DNA from: Clostridia bacterium
GTDB lineage: Bacteria > Bacillota > Clostridia > Oscillospirales > Acutalibacteraceae
Direction of reading: 5' to 3'
Assembly (NCBI GenBank): GCA_017461625.1
Contig: JAFTXJ010000013.1
Location: 124,001 to 188,000, forward strand
Length of the DNA: 64,000 nucleotides
The notes beneath the pieces are model-generated. The model did no database searches and was not told where the DNA came from. It worked only from the letters and a program-made list of their open reading frames with translations. Within the stretch, counting starts at the first letter, position 1. Each line of letters starts with the position of its first letter. The position numbers and the translations under genes were made by a program. This document shows, piece by piece, positions 42,844-52,213 of the stretch.

Positions 42844-44496
42844 TTATTTGCCCCAGGATGATTTAAGGTCAACGGTGCGGTTGATAACAAGCTTTTCGGG
42901 TGTGCTGTCTTTATCAACACAGAAATATCCCTGACGCATAAACTGGAAAACATCGCCGGGTTTTGCATCCTTGAAGTAGCCCTCAATAAGGCAATTTTCA
43001 AGAACGGTGAGTGAATCGGGATTAAGTTCGTCAGCAAGATTTTCGGCTGAACCGGGCTTTTCTGTTTTGAAAAGGCGGTCATAAATATTTACTGTTGCCT
43101 TAACACTGTCTTCCTTGCTTACCCAATGGAGTGTACCCTTAACTTTTCTGCCGTCGGGTGAGTTGCCGCCCTTGCTTTCGGGGTCATATGTGCAGTGAAG
43201 GCAGGTAACATTGCCGTCATCATCTGCTTCATAGCCTGTGCAGGTTACAAAATATGCACCCTTAAGGCGAACCTCATTGCCCGGGAAAAGGCGGAAATAT
43301 TTTTTAACAGGCTCAGCCATAAAGTCGTCCTGTTCAACATAAATCTCTCTGCCGAAAGTTACCTTTCGTGTGCCCATTTCGGGGTGTTCGGGATGAAGCT
43401 CAACATCAATTGTTTCACTCTGACCTTCGGGATAGTTGTCAATAATCACTTTCAAGGGGCGAAGCACTGCCATAGCTCTCGGTGCGTTTGCGTTGAGGTT
43501 ATCTCTTACGCAAGCCTCAAGAAGACCGAAGTCAACAACACTGTCTGCCTTGCTTACGCCAACTCTACCGATGAAGTCTTTAACTGCCTCTGCAGGGTAG
43601 CCGCGTCTTCTCATACCGCTGAGGGTAACCATTCTCGGGTCATCCCAACCTGCAACGTGACCTTTTTCAACAAGGTCAAGGCACTTTCTTTTGCTTGTTA
43701 CACAGTAGTTAACATTAAGGCGTGCAAACTCAATCTGCCTTGGTGGCTCTTCAAAGCCGATTTCATCAATAAACCAGTTGTAAAGAGGACGATGGTTTTC
43801 AAACTCCAGTGAGCAAAGAGAATATGTTACATTCTCCCTTGCATCAGAAAGAGGGTGAGCAAAGTCGTACATGGGATAAACACACCACTTGTCACCTGTC
43901 TGATGATGCGATGTGTGAGAGATTCTGTAAATAATCGGGTCTCTCATATTAAGGTTTGGTGATGCCATGTCAATCTTGGCTCTCAAAACCTTTGCTCCGT
44001 TGGGGAATTCACCGTCAGTCATTCTCTTGAAAAGGTCAAGGTTTTCTTCAACGCTTCTGTCACGGTAAGGGCTGTTTTTGCCCGGCTCAGTGAGTGTACC
44101 TCTGTATTCTCTGATTTCATCGGGAGTGAGGTCATCAACATAAGCCTTGCCTTTTTTGATGAGCTTTATTGCACATTCATAAATAAAGTCAAAATAGCTT
44201 GATGCATAATAGCAGTTTTCCCACTTGAAACCAAGCCACTTGATATCTTCCATAATTGAATCAACATACTCAACATCCTCTTTTGAGGGGTTGGTGTCGT
44301 CAAGACGAAGGTTGCAGATGCCGCCGTATTTTTCAGCAGTTGCAAAGTCGATGCAGATAGCCTTTGCATGGCCGATGTGAAGGTAGCCGTTGGGCTCCGG
44401 TGGGAATCTTGTCTGCACTCTGGTGTTAACGCCGTTCTTTAAATCTTCGTCAATAAAATCGTGAATAAAATTTGACATTTTCAATGCCTCTTCCAT
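42844..44496 (-). CDS. glnS: Glutaminyl-tRNA synthetase
   Basis: Class Ib synthetase charging tRNA-Gln directly. The 550-residue product has RFPPEPNGYLHIGHAKAI near residue 30 (HIGH), RLDDTNPSKEDVEYVDSI near 65, DFAHPLSDARENVTYSLCSLE cut as HPLSDARENVTYSLCSLE near 215, and KRKCLDLVEKGHVAGWDDPR near 265 (KMSKS counterpart), plus the two C-terminal beta-barrels for anticodon recognition. Most Firmicutes lack this enzyme and use GatCAB, so this is notable. AGGAGG lies 8 nt before the ATG. It follows the alpha-galactosidase gene by 44 nt. Confidence 0.96.
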   Translation of the reverse strand: MEEALKMSNFIHDFIDEDLKNGVNTRVQTRFPPEPNGYLHIGHAKAICIDFATAEKYGGICNLRLDDTNPSKEDVEYVDSIMEDIKWLGFKWENCYYASSYFDFIYECAIKLIKKGKAYVDDLTPDEIREYRGTLTEPGKNSPYRDRSVEENLDLFKRMTDGEFPNGAKVLRAKIDMASPNLNMRDPIIYRISHTSHHQTGDKWCVYPMYDFAHPLSDARENVTYSLCSLEFENHRPLYNWFIDEIGFEEPPRQIEFARLNVNYCVTSKRKCLDLVEKGHVAGWDDPRMVTLSGMRRRGYPAEAVKDFIGRVGVSKADSVVDFGLLEACVRDNLNANAPRAMAVLRPLKVIIDNYPEGQSETIDVELHPEHPEMGTRKVTFGREIYVEQDDFMAEPVKKYFRLFPGNEVRLKGAYFVTCTGYEADDDGNVTCLHCTYDPESKGGNSPDGRKVKGTLHWVSKEDSVKATVNIYDRLFKTEKPGSAENLADELNPDSLTVLENCLIEGYFKDAKPGDVFQFMRQGYFCVDKDSTPEKLVINRTVDLKSSWGK

Positions 44497-44540
44497 TTTA
44501 TTCCCTCCTAATCTAAATATGTATTAAGTCAAGCTGAATT

Positions 44541-46742
44541 TTACTGTTTTTCAAAAATCCAGACTTTATTTTTGTAATCGAAATCGGTAAGGAACGGAAT
44601 ACCCACATTCATAAGGGTATCGGCTGACCACATTTCACCGTTCTGAACCTTTTTATAAACCGCACCCTTTTCAAGGCCCTGAAGATTGATATAATCAACA
44701 GGTGAGTTTGCGAGACCCTGCATAGAGTAAAGCATAACGATAACAGTGTTTTTATCTTCTGAAATAAACTGTGTTGCGGTAATGTTGCCGTCTTCAGGAT
44801 TTCTCAGGCGATAAAGGTCGCCGCGATGGAAAACACTGCCGTATTTTTCATAAAAATCAACCTGACCGCGGATAAGTGAAAAATCATCTTCGCTGAGCTT
44901 TGTAACATCAAGCTCGTAGCCGAACTGACCGGGCATTGCCACATTTCCTCTCATTGAGAAAGGTGTAACACGCTGAACCTGATGATTGGGAACAACTGAA
45001 ACGTGAGCACCCATTGTGCAGTAAGGATAGCAAAGGCTCGTGCCGTGCTGAATAGAAAGCCTTGCAAGTGCATCGGTGTTGTCACTTGTCCATGTCTGCG
45101 GCATATAGTAAAGCATACCGGGGTCAAATCTTCCGCCGCCACCTGAGCAGCTTTCAAACAAAACATTGGGGTGAGCAGAGGTGATTGCACCGAGAACCTT
45201 GTAAAGACCAAGAATATATCTGTGATAAAACTCGCCCTGATGCTCACTGTCAAGAAGTTCTGAACCAACATTTGACATATTGCGATTCATATCCCACTTC
45301 ACGTATTCAATATTAGCGCTGTCAAGAATTGCGTTGACGCTGTTGATAATATAATCACAGACATCGTCTCTTGAAAGGTCAAGAGTGAGCTGATTTCTTG
45401 AAAGAGTGCGTTCTCTGTTTTTAACGTGAATGCACCAATCGGGATGAGCTTCATAAAGCTTACTGATAGGTGAAATCATTTCAGGCTCAAACCAAAGACC
45501 GAATTTCATACCGAGAGCATTGATTTTGTTGCAAAGGCCGTCAATTCCGTTGGGAAGCTTTGCCGTGTCAACAAACCAGTCACCGAGAGATGATGTGTCG
45601 TCATCACGTTTACCGAACCAACCGTCATCAAGAACAAAGAGCTTGATTCCGCCCTTCTGAGCTTTTTTGGCAATGGATACGATTTTATCTTCATTAAAGT
45701 CGAAGTAAGTAGCTTCCCAGTTATTAATAAGGGCACTTCTTTCTTCGTTTTTATATTTGCTTGTAACAAGGCGGTTTCTGTAAAGACGGTGGAAAATTCG
45801 TGACATTTCACCGATACCCTCACCTGAATGAACCATAACAACCTCGGGGGTCTGGAAGATCTGACCCTTATCAAGCTGCCATTCAAAGTTGAAGGGATTG
45901 ATACCCATATATGCTCTTGTTGAGTTATAAGGGTCAACGGTTGCACCTGCAATGAAGTTACCGCTGTAAACAAAGTTGAAGCCGTAAGCACTGCCGTGTG
46001 TTTCGGTAGCATCCTTTGAAACAAGGGCAAAGAATGGGTTGTGAACATTGGAGCTTGCACCACGCACACTCCATACATTCATATCACCTTTCATAAGGGG
46101 AGCACGCTGAGCGTAACGCTCTCTGCCCCATGCTCCGCTTACCTGAATCATATCGAAATTGCACTTTTTAAAGTCAAGAGTTGCGCTCAATGCTCTTTCA
46201 ATGGTGATTCTGTCTTCACCGTTGTTTTCGCAACGGTATGAACGGGTGATTGCGTTGTATTTTTCAAAAACTGTGTATTGAAGAATGATGCTCACGCCTG
46301 TGAGGTCATCTGTCATTGTGATTTCAAGGGTCTGTGCCTCATCATCACTTTCAACATAAGTTGACGGAAGCCCTTCGAGGGGGGCTTTGCCGTTATACAC
46401 TCTGTGGCTTACATAGCTAAAATGTGAAACAGTGCTTCCGTCTTTATATCTTGCGTGGAATGTGGGCATTCTCAAATCGCTGCTGCCGAAGGTGGAAAAT
46501 TCCATTGGCAGGTTGTCACGGCTGACTCTGTCACCTTCATCGGTTATGGCGTCAACTGCACTGAAACTTCTTGGCCAACGGTAAGGCACAATAAGAAGCT
46601 GATTAAAATCAGGTGTAGCTTCAAGACGGTTGCCCCAATAAAGATGAACGGGAAAATCATCTTTTAAAAAGCCGAAAATATAGCTGGTCTTTTCACTTTG
46701 CAGGTGAAAGAGCTTGTTTTTTTCATCAATAATAATTGCCAT
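44541..46742 (-). CDS. Alpha-galactosidase, GH36
   Basis: A 733-residue GH36 enzyme hydrolysing terminal alpha-1,6-galactosides such as melibiose or raffinose oligosaccharides. It has the N-terminal beta-supersandwich, then the TIM barrel with KLFVLDDGWFGKRDDD near 370, FGLWFEPEMISP near 425, the nucleophile in YVKWDMNRNMS near 487 and the acid/base in TWTSDNTDALAR near 555, with FESCSGGGGRFDPGMLYYMP between. No signal peptide, so it is intracellular. The ribosome site GGAGGTT is 12 nt after the gltX stop, which makes co-transcription with two tRNA synthetases almost certain. Confidence 0.95.
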   Translation of the reverse strand: MAIIIDEKNKLFHLQSEKTSYIFGFLKDDFPVHLYWGNRLEATPDFNQLLIVPYRWPRSFSAVDAITDEGDRVSRDNLPMEFSTFGSSDLRMPTFHARYKDGSTVSHFSYVSHRVYNGKAPLEGLPSTYVESDDEAQTLEITMTDDLTGVSIILQYTVFEKYNAITRSYRCENNGEDRITIERALSATLDFKKCNFDMIQVSGAWGRERYAQRAPLMKGDMNVWSVRGASSNVHNPFFALVSKDATETHGSAYGFNFVYSGNFIAGATVDPYNSTRAYMGINPFNFEWQLDKGQIFQTPEVVMVHSGEGIGEMSRIFHRLYRNRLVTSKYKNEERSALINNWEATYFDFNEDKIVSIAKKAQKGGIKLFVLDDGWFGKRDDDTSSLGDWFVDTAKLPNGIDGLCNKINALGMKFGLWFEPEMISPISKLYEAHPDWCIHVKNRERTLSRNQLTLDLSRDDVCDYIINSVNAILDSANIEYVKWDMNRNMSNVGSELLDSEHQGEFYHRYILGLYKVLGAITSAHPNVLFESCSGGGGRFDPGMLYYMPQTWTSDNTDALARLSIQHGTSLCYPYCTMGAHVSVVPNHQVQRVTPFSMRGNVAMPGQFGYELDVTKLSEDDFSLIRGQVDFYEKYGSVFHRGDLYRLRNPEDGNITATQFISEDKNTVIVMLYSMQGLANSPVDYINLQGLEKGAVYKKVQNGEMWSADTLMNVGIPFLTDFDYKNKVWIFEKQ

Positions 46743-46754
46743 AATAACCTCCGA

Positions 46755-48413
46755 TTAAAGAGAAGCGATTGCTTCGTTGATTCTTGCTTTCACTTTGTCG
46801 TTGCCGAGAAGAGCAATGATTGCGTGAAGGTCGGGTGTATTTTTGCGTGAAGTGAGAGCGATTCTGATAACCGTTGAAATATCACCTACATGACCCTTGA
46901 AAGCGTCGGGATTTTTCTTATATTCTTTAACATTGGGTGTAAAACCGAGTGGCTCACAAAGGTCCTTGATTTTTGAGAACCATGTATCTTTGTCGTCAGC
47001 TGAATCAACAACTTCGCTGTAAGCTTTAAGGATTGCTGCAACATCTTCTTTCTGAAGATTTTCAGGGAAGGTATAATCAGGAGTGTAAATTTCATCATAG
47101 AAATATGAAACATAATCCTTAACCTCGCTCCATTTTGCAATGTCCTTACGTGGCTTGGGAACTTCACGGTCGATGTTGAGAATGTTCACAGCATATTCTT
47201 CATCACGAGTGAGAAGAGTATAAAATTCTTCATCATATTCTTTTGCCCACACAACAAGAGTATCATAAATATCTTTTGCCTTTTTAACTGAGATAACGTT
47301 TTTGCTTACATCAGTTAATTTAACAAGGTCAAAAAGGCATCCGCTGGGGCTCATCTTTTTAAGGTTAAAGGGGAATGAAAATGCGTCAGCTGTGGGGTTG
47401 GCTCTTCTCCAATCTTCAAAGTTTGAGTTAAGAAGAGTGAGAAGATACTCAATAAGGCTCTCTTTCGGGAAGCCCTGCTCAACAAAGTAGCTTACTGCTG
47501 CCTCCGGGTCCTTACGCTTTGAAAGCTTACGCTTTGTGCCGTCTTCTTCGTCAATTTTCATAACCTGAGGGGTATGTGCATATTTGGGAACTCGGAATCC
47601 GCAGGCCTTAAAAAGAGCAATATGCTTCGGCACGGAAGAAATCCATTCTTCACCACGGATAACGTGAGTTGTTCTCATAAAGTGATCATCGCAGGCGTGT
47701 GCAAAATGGTATGTGGGAATTCCGTCAGACTTGAGAAGAACCTCGTCAATGATATTTTCAGGCATTTCAATTTTGCCGCGGATAATATCGTCAAAGAAAA
47801 TTCTCTTGTCCTCCTGCCCGTCAGAACGGAAACGAAGAACATAAGGCTTGCCTGCTTTGATATTTTCTTCAATCTCTTCAAATGTAAGGTCACGGCACTT
47901 TGCCCATTTGCCGAAATAGCCCCAGATAAGTGCATCTCCCTTTTCCTGCTGTTCACGGATTGCACTTAATTCTTCCGCAGTGCAGAAGCAAGGATAAGCA
48001 AGACCTTTTTTAACAAGGTCCTTTGCAACTGTCTGATAAATTTCAGCTCGCTGGCTCTGGGTATAAGGTCCGTAAGCTCCCTTTTCCTGATTAAATCCGG
48101 TAACACCCTCGTCAAAGTCAATACCGAAAGAATCAAAGCCGTTGATGATGGCAGAAACTCCGTCGTCAATTTCACGCTTTTTGTCAGTGTCTTCGATTCG
48201 CAGATAAGACACACCGTCAGTAGCCTTTGCTGTGAGCACATCAACCAATGCACCGAAAAGACCGCCGATGTGAAGGTAGCCTGTGGGGCTTGGAGCAAAA
48301 CGGGTTACTCTTGCGCCCTCTTTTAAATCTCTCTGAGGATAAAGTGCTTCATAATCCTCTGTTGTTTTTGTGATGTTGGGGAACAAAAGCTCCGCTAATT
48401 TTTCATAGTTCAT
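46755..48413 (-). CDS. gltX: Glutamyl-tRNA synthetase
   Basis: Class Ib synthetase for tRNA-Glu, 552 residues. The HIGH motif appears in TRFAPSPTGYLHIGGLFGAL near 37, and KMSKS as KRKLSKRKDPEAAVSYF near 310. The N-terminus is about 30 residues longer than usual. The ATG at 48413 is preferred because AAAGGA lies 8 nt upstream; an in-frame ATG at 48440 has no site. Together with GlnRS, it should be a discriminating enzyme that charges tRNA-Glu only; that is an inference. It heads the operon gltX, alpha-galactosidase, glnS, membrane protein, HAD. Confidence 0.96.
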   Translation of the reverse strand: MNYEKLAELLFPNITKTTEDYEALYPQRDLKEGARVTRFAPSPTGYLHIGGLFGALVDVLTAKATDGVSYLRIEDTDKKREIDDGVSAIINGFDSFGIDFDEGVTGFNQEKGAYGPYTQSQRAEIYQTVAKDLVKKGLAYPCFCTAEELSAIREQQEKGDALIWGYFGKWAKCRDLTFEEIEENIKAGKPYVLRFRSDGQEDKRIFFDDIIRGKIEMPENIIDEVLLKSDGIPTYHFAHACDDHFMRTTHVIRGEEWISSVPKHIALFKACGFRVPKYAHTPQVMKIDEEDGTKRKLSKRKDPEAAVSYFVEQGFPKESLIEYLLTLLNSNFEDWRRANPTADAFSFPFNLKKMSPSGCLFDLVKLTDVSKNVISVKKAKDIYDTLVVWAKEYDEEFYTLLTRDEEYAVNILNIDREVPKPRKDIAKWSEVKDYVSYFYDEIYTPDYTFPENLQKEDVAAILKAYSEVVDSADDKDTWFSKIKDLCEPLGFTPNVKEYKKNPDAFKGHVGDISTVIRIALTSRKNTPDLHAIIALLGNDKVKARINEAIASL

Positions 48414-48459
48414 ATCAAAAATCCTTTCTTCAGGAATCATACATTATTCGTCACCCTAC

Positions 48460-48488
48460 ATTATCGCAGAAAATTGTCAATCTATCAA
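48460..48488 (-). promoter_or_regulatory. Promoter of the gltX operon
   Basis: Minus-strand TTGATA (48483-48488), 17-nt spacer, extended -10 TGCGATAAT (box 48460-48465). Confidence 0.7.
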
Positions 48489-48538
48489 GTGATTTTGGTA
48501 ATCTAATTTAAAATATTTTTAATTTTTTTGTATATCTA

Positions 48539-48567
48539 TTGTAAAAATCAATGTTTTTCGGTAAAAT
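48539..48567 (+). promoter_or_regulatory. Promoter of the alcohol dehydrogenase gene
   Basis: TTGTAA (48539-48544), 17-nt spacer, TAAAAT (48562-48567). Confidence 0.65.
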
Positions 48568-48601
48568 GAAAGAGTAAAATTCAAAATAAGGGGTGTTACT
48601 T

Positions 48602-49813
48602 ATGGTAAATAAACCTACAGAGCTTTTTTACAGAGCTTATCAGACAGCCTATAAAGGTGCAATGACTTTCCTTAACTGGGATGAGCCTTATCTTCTCAAA
48701 GGTGAAGGTGCAGTTAAAAAGCTCCCCGCACTTGTTAAGTCAAAGGGTATTGACAATGTGCTTATCGTAACAGACAAAGGTCTTATGGGTCTCGGCCTTC
48801 TTAACGGAATGCTTGAAGAGATGGATAAAAACGGTGTTTGCTATGTTATTTATGACGGTGTTCAGCCGAACCCCACCATTGACAACATTGAAGAAGCAAG
48901 AAGAATGTATCTCAAAAACGGCTGTAAGGGTATCATCGCTTTTGGTGGTGGCTCACCTATGGACTGCGCAAAAGCAGCCGGTGCGAGAGTTACCAACCCC
49001 AACAAGAGCGTTGTTTCAATGCGTGGTCAGCTTAAAATTGTTCACAAGCTTCCGCCCTTCTTCGCAGTACCCACCACAGCAGGTACAGGCAGTGAGGTAA
49101 CATTAGCGGCTGTTGTTTCAAACCCCGAAACACATGAAAAAAATGCAATCAACGACCCGAAGCTTCGCCCCAAATATGCGGTTCTTGACCCCGAGCTTAC
49201 TCTTGGTCTTCCTCCTCATATCACTTCAACCACCGGTATGGATGCACTCACCCACGCAGTTGAGGCATATATCGGCCGTTCAAATGTTGCATCAACAGAA
49301 AAATACGCCGAAGATGCAACAAAGCTGATTTTTGAAAACCTTGAAAAGGTTTATGCAAACGGCAAAGATGTTGAAGCAAGAGAAAATATGCTGGTTGCTT
49401 CTTACTGGGCAGGTATGGCTTTCACAAGAGCTTATGTTGGTTATGTTCACGCAATCGCCCACAACTTAGGTGGACTTTACGGCACACCTCACGGCCTTGC
49501 AAATGCAGTTATTCTCCCCTACGTGCTTGAATATTTCGGTGAAAGTGCATACCCGAGGCTTGCAAAGCTTGCCGATGTTGCAGGCATTACCGAAGCAGGT
49601 ATGAGCGAAGCTGACAAAGCAAAGCTCTTTATTAAGAGAATTAAAGAAATGAATGCAAATATGAATATCCCCGAACACTTTGAATTTATTGAAGATAAGG
49701 ATATTCCCACACTTGTTGAAAGAGCACTTAAAGAGGCAAATCCCCTTTACCCCGTACCCAAAATTATGGATGCAAAGGATTGCCGCGAAGTGATTCTTAA
49801 AATCAGAGGCTAA
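48602..49813 (+). CDS. Iron-containing alcohol dehydrogenase
   Basis: A 403-residue group III (Fe-ADH) dehydrogenase using NAD(P)H, probably for fermentative aldehyde or butanal reduction. The nucleotide-binding FGGGSPMDCAKAAG is near residue 93 and PTTAGTGSEVTLAAVV near 137. Metal ligands are in GMDALTHAVEAYIG near 197 (Asp/His), HAIAHNLGGLYGTPHGLANAV cut as HAIAHNLGGLYGTPHGLANA near 268 (two His). The ATG at 48602 follows AAGGGG by 8 nt; an upstream GTG (48593) is less likely. It is a single-gene unit with its own promoter and terminator. Confidence 0.94.
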   Translation: MVNKPTELFYRAYQTAYKGAMTFLNWDEPYLLKGEGAVKKLPALVKSKGIDNVLIVTDKGLMGLGLLNGMLEEMDKNGVCYVIYDGVQPNPTIDNIEEARRMYLKNGCKGIIAFGGGSPMDCAKAAGARVTNPNKSVVSMRGQLKIVHKLPPFFAVPTTAGTGSEVTLAAVVSNPETHEKNAINDPKLRPKYAVLDPELTLGLPPHITSTTGMDALTHAVEAYIGRSNVASTEKYAEDATKLIFENLEKVYANGKDVEARENMLVASYWAGMAFTRAYVGYVHAIAHNLGGLYGTPHGLANAVILPYVLEYFGESAYPRLAKLADVAGITEAGMSEADKAKLFIKRIKEMNANMNIPEHFEFIEDKDIPTLVERALKEANPLYPVPKIMDAKDCREVILKIRG

Positions 49814-49824
49814 ACACATAAAAA

Positions 49825-49858
49825 CACGGGTCGATTTTTTCGACCCGTGCTGTTTTTA
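49825..49858. terminator. Terminator of the alcohol dehydrogenase gene
   Basis: Stem CACGGGTCGA / TCGACCCGTG (49825-49834 and 49840-49849) then CTGTTTTTATT on the plus strand. It also lies at the 3' end of the convergent DUF4349 gene. Confidence 0.88.
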
Positions 49859-50875
49859 TTTGTTCTTTTTCTTTTTAACTATCAAAATTACAATCACTGC
49901 AACCACACCCGCAATTGCGATATACGGAAGTGCTGCGATAAAGTTGATTGCAAACTCTCTGAAGAAATCACCCAAATCATAAAGGTTATTCATCAGCTTT
50001 TCTTTCACTTCGCCAAAGAAGGTGTCATCACCCTCCACAACTCTTTCAACCTCCTGAATATCAAGAGAAACTCCTGAATAAGCTATCATTCCGTCATAGC
50101 TTTGCTTCTGAGTTTTAAGGCTTTCAAGGTCGGAGCGCACTTGTGAAAGTCTGTCCTGAAGCTGAATAACATCGCTGAGATTTTCAGCCTTTTCAAGTAA
50201 ACCTAAAAGAGTTTTTTCTTCGGTTTCAAGGGCTTTAATTCTGCTTTCAACATCAATGTAAGAATCTGTGATATCGTCACTTGTGATTGATTTTGATGTG
50301 ATTGTGCCTATAACTGCAAGCTCCTCAATAAACTTATCAAGGTTTTCAGCAGGAATTCTCACATTCATATTTGCATTTCTGTTTGAAGCGTTGTCGTAGT
50401 TATATTCCTGACTTTGCTCAATGTATCCGCTGTATTGCTCAATCTTCTGATTAAGGGCGGTTATGAGTGTGTCATAATTTTTGGTGCGGATACTCAAAGA
50501 AGCAGTTTTTACAATTTTACGGTTTGGTGCTTTCATGCTTGGATTTCCGTTTGAACTGCCTGTTCCGCTTGCAGATTGATTTGTAAAAGAACCGCCATCA
50601 GCAACATCACCGATAGCATCATCGGCATACAGCTCATTACTATAGCCGTTTTCAACCATCATATCTGCCCTGTCTTCACTCTCAGCTTTGAACGTACTTC
50701 CCATAACCCCCGAAAAAGCTACTATCACGGCAACAAAGCAAGCAGCTACGGCTGTAATCTTTTTCCACATAGGAGCTTTCTTTTTGGCGGGTGGGTCAAG
50801 GGCTTCTATTTTATCAAGAAGTGATTGAGGGGCAGTGATGTTATCAACTGCTTTGATATAATCTTTTTTATTCAT
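49856..50875 (-). CDS. DUF4349 membrane protein, probable anti-sigma partner
   Basis: A 339-residue protein. The first 35 residues are cytoplasmic, then one hydrophobic segment (about 38-58, ITAVAACFVAVIVAFSGV). An extracytoplasmic DUF4349 region follows, with KIVKTASLSIRTKNYDTL near 125 and a coiled coil near 220-260 (LEKAENLSDVIQLQDRLSQV). A second transmembrane helix sits near the C-terminus (about 310-332), ending in KKKKNK. The ATG at 50875 is chosen because GGAGG lies 8 nt upstream and the gene overlaps the end of the sigma-factor gene. Control of the ECF sigma factor is inferred from this overlap and topology. Confidence 0.82.
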   Translation of the reverse strand: MNKKDYIKAVDNITAPQSLLDKIEALDPPAKKKAPMWKKITAVAACFVAVIVAFSGVMGSTFKAESEDRADMMVENGYSNELYADDAIGDVADGGSFTNQSASGTGSSNGNPSMKAPNRKIVKTASLSIRTKNYDTLITALNQKIEQYSGYIEQSQEYNYDNASNRNANMNVRIPAENLDKFIEELAVIGTITSKSITSDDITDSYIDVESRIKALETEEKTLLGLLEKAENLSDVIQLQDRLSQVRSDLESLKTQKQSYDGMIAYSGVSLDIQEVERVVEGDDTFFGEVKEKLMNNLYDLGDFFREFAINFIAALPYIAIAGVVAVIVILIVKKKKNK

Positions 50876-51353
50876 CGTCAAAACCTCCGTCAAGTTCTTT
50901 TCGCAAGGCTTCTCTTCCGCGGCTAAGCCAGGATAAAACCGTATTTTCTTTAGCGTCAAGGATTTTGCCGATTTCTTTTGCTGTGTACCCTTCATAATAG
51001 TGGAGATAAATGGCGTTACGATAATTTTCGGGCAACGATTTCACAGCCTCAACAATATCAGCTTTTTCTTCACCTGTCTTAAACGCAAAAGCATTTTCAA
51101 CAAGCGTTTCACGGCTTAATTTTCTGAACTTATCGTGGCAAAGGTTTACGGTCACTCTGATAAGCCATGCTTTAAGGTGCTCACCGTCACGAAATGTTTT
51201 GCCTGATTCAAGGAGCTTAACAAAAACCTCCTGAGCAACATCTTCCGCATCTGCAGAATTGGCAGTGTTATGTAAGGCAACTCGATAAACGGTGTCGGTA
51301 AATTGCTTGAAAGCAAACGAGAAAGCGTCCTTTCCCTTAATAAAAACGGTCAT
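50868..51353 (-). CDS. ECF-type RNA polymerase sigma factor
   Basis: A 161-residue sigma-70 family factor with only regions 2 and 4. Region 2 has DAEDVAQEVFVKLLESGKTF near 36-55 and AWLIRVTVNLCHDKFR near 64; region 4 has LPENYRNAIYLHYYEGYTAK near 108 and EIGKILDAKENTVLSWLSRGR cut as IGKILDAKENTVLSWLSRGR near 130, a helix-turn-helix for -35 binding. The ATG at 51353 follows AAAGGAGG by 7 nt. The downstream overlapping gene is its likely membrane regulator. The signal is unknown. Confidence 0.93.
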   Translation of the reverse strand: MTVFIKGKDAFSFAFKQFTDTVYRVALHNTANSADAEDVAQEVFVKLLESGKTFRDGEHLKAWLIRVTVNLCHDKFRKLSRETLVENAFAFKTGEEKADIVEAVKSLPENYRNAIYLHYYEGYTAKEIGKILDAKENTVLSWLSRGREALRKELDGGFDDE

Positions 51354-51404
51354 GACCATTCCTCCTTTCACCTATAAAACGATTCAGATTGACGGATTAT
51401 TGCA

Positions 51405-52109
51405 TCAGTTTAAAAATTTTTTGACAATTTCTGCATTTTCTGTGATGTTGATTTGTTTGTAGCCATCTTTTTTATCAATGAAATAAACATCGCCGTCTTC
51501 GTTGCCGTTTACGCAGTAAACTTTATCTTCATCAAAAACAATAGCGGCTCCGTTGTCAACGGCAATTCCGTATTCATCACGGGTTTTAATGGCTTCACCG
51601 AAGCTTGGCCAGTTTCCGCCCTGAAAATGGGGACAGTTGCAAAACGGCAGAATACCGAGGCACTCAATAAACACAAAGCTGTGGTCAGGTCCGCAGTCGT
51701 CATAGCCTGAGTCAAACCAACACATAGCCCCTGAGCTGTAGCCCGAAAGGATAATTCCTTTTTCATAAGCTTCACGCAAGTATTTATCTGCTTTGGTTTC
51801 TTTCCAGGTGTTCATTAAAAATTCAAGATTTCCGCCACCCGCATAAATTATGTCGGCAGAGAGAATAGCGTTTTTAACATCATCCTCCGTAAGGGATTTG
51901 TCGGTTAAAAACAATCTGTCGGTGGTGCAGCCGTTGTCACGGAAAGCCTGCTCCATAAACTGGTCGCCCTCAACATCATCAAAGCCTGCAGTTGGTAAAA
52001 ACAGCATCTTAGGATTCTTTTTATCACAAAGAGAAACTATGTCACCGATTATGTTGGTGATTTCTCCGTTATCATATCTTCCGCCGCCAATGGCAACAAT
52101 TTTACCCAT
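51405..52109 (-). CDS. Peptidase E-like (S51) serine hydrolase
   Basis: A 234-residue member of the S51 family, which includes aspartyl dipeptidase PepE and cyanophycinase. The nucleophile elbow is LSGYSSGAMCWF near residue 130, preceded by IIYAGGGNLEFLMNTW near 86, the typical glycine-rich strand. The histidine of the triad may be in NCPHFQGGNWPSF near 160. GGAG lies before the ATG at 52109. It is 51 nt upstream of the sigma-factor gene on the same strand and may be co-transcribed with it. Substrate unknown. Confidence 0.88.
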   Translation of the reverse strand: MGKIVAIGGGRYDNGEITNIIGDIVSLCDKKNPKMLFLPTAGFDDVEGDQFMEQAFRDNGCTTDRLFLTDKSLTEDDVKNAILSADIIYAGGGNLEFLMNTWKETKADKYLREAYEKGIILSGYSSGAMCWFDSGYDDCGPDHSFVFIECLGILPFCNCPHFQGGNWPSFGEAIKTRDEYGIAVDNGAAIVFDEDKVYCVNGNEDGDVYFIDKKDGYKQINITENAEIVKKFLN

Positions 52110-52141
52110 AAATATCACTCCGATAGTAGTTTAATAACTAA

Positions 52142-52170
52142 ATAATAACACCTATCTCCCACGTTTGCAA
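52142..52170 (-). promoter_or_regulatory. Promoter of the peptidase E gene
   Basis: Minus-strand TTGCAA (52165-52170), 17-nt spacer, TATTAT (52142-52147). Confidence 0.65.
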
Positions 52171-52203
52171 GAAAAAAGAACCTGAGCCAAAACCCAGGTT
52201 CTT
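52171..52203 (-). terminator. Terminator of the hydrogenase operon
   Basis: Minus-strand stem AAGAACCTG / CAGGTTCTT (loop about 10) followed by TTTTTCTTG, 11 nt after the hydA stop. Confidence 0.85.
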
Positions 52204-52213
52204 TAAATTTCAA

